Shown here: in pieces, positions 63,957 through 64,000 of the stretch | How the letters are laid out: each line of letters opens with the position of its first letter | How positions within the stretch are numbered: position 1 is the stretch's first letter | Made by a program: the position numbers and the translations under genes | Source: Nocardiopsis sp. YSL2 | GTDB taxonomy: Bacteria > Actinomycetota > Actinomycetes > Streptosporangiales > Streptosporangiaceae | Direction of reading: 5' to 3' | Assembly: GCF_030555055.1 (NCBI RefSeq) | Contig: NZ_JAMOAO010000001.1 | Location: 6,138,001-6,202,000 of the forward strand | Length of the DNA stretch: 64,000 bases | The notes under the pieces: generated by a model | The model's database searches: none | What the model was told of the DNA's origin: nothing | Seen by the model: only the letters and a program-made list of their open reading frames with translations

Positions 63957-64000
63957 GAAACCGCCTTCACGGTGGCGTCGGTGTGGGCGAACTCCGCCCA
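63953..64000 (-). CDS. 3' end of a gene running off the window
   Basis: Fifteen codons and a stop (WAEFAHTDATVKAVS) in a frame that ends in a GTGA overlap with the next gene. Identity cannot be judged. Confidence 0.4.
   Translation of the reverse strand, partial: WAEFAHTDATVKAVS

Overview
The window is very GC-rich chromosomal DNA with GTG/TTG starts, strong GGAGG ribosome sites, many ATGA/GTGA gene overlaps, actinobacterial PknG, Rox and MatB, and Thermobifida-type secreted hydrolases (GH11 xylanase with CBM2, PET-hydrolase-type cutinase). It is most likely a member of the Nocardiopsaceae (Nocardiopsis, Streptomonospora or Thermobifida relatives). No rRNA, tRNA or CRISPR array was seen.

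Layout. 0-12.4 kb is ordinary chromosome: pknG, an SGNH hydrolase with its TetR-type regulator, a small membrane protein, a DUF1330 protein, matB (malonyl-CoA synthetase), the rifamycin monooxygenase gene rox with a rifamycin-associated element (RAE) in its promoter, a YezG-like protein and a large HTH protein. 12.4-17.2 kb is a tightly coupled five-gene minus-strand operon (DoxX-like, BtaA-like DUF3419, DUF2071, membrane methyltransferase, four-helix membrane protein). An IS110-family element splits the methyltransferase exactly at its motif I. 17.3-26.4 kb holds the xylanase, an HD-domain protein, a universal stress protein, Hsp20, AIM24, and a calcium-binding surface protein with a class F sortase. 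A second IS110 element sits between the ribosome-binding site and the start codon of that surface protein. 26.7-33.1 kb is a scar zone: a third IS110-family transposase, the cutinase, a decayed DUF4253 gene, an IS982 remnant, an intact IS630 and a decayed N6-methylase gene.

33.3-60.5 kb is a defence island, mostly on the minus strand. It contains a three-gene system matching Shango (TerB-domain SngA, ATPase SngB, Lhr-like helicase SngC); an Hhe-type giant protein (DUF4011, SF1 helicase, Vsr-like nuclease, DUF3320); a large Eco57I-type adenine methyltransferase; HsdM with a half-size HsdS and no HsdR; two RAMA-domain proteins on the plus strand; and a coupled trio (small protein, STAND-like NTPase, SPFH-like protein). 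Two proteins of the trio share a short glycine-rich beta motif. 60.9-64 kb holds small secreted or lipoprotein genes and hypothetical genes.

The most notable signals are these. (1) Each of the two diverged IS110 elements carries upstream of its transposase a conserved non-coding segment in which four guide-like matches can be read: two to its own ends and two to its own, different, target site. This is direct sequence support for bridge RNAs. (2) The interrupted BtaA/methyltransferase operon may be an unrecognised lipid-modification pathway. (3) The defence island combines Shango, Hhe, two adenine methyltransferases, RAMA readers and an NTPase pair.
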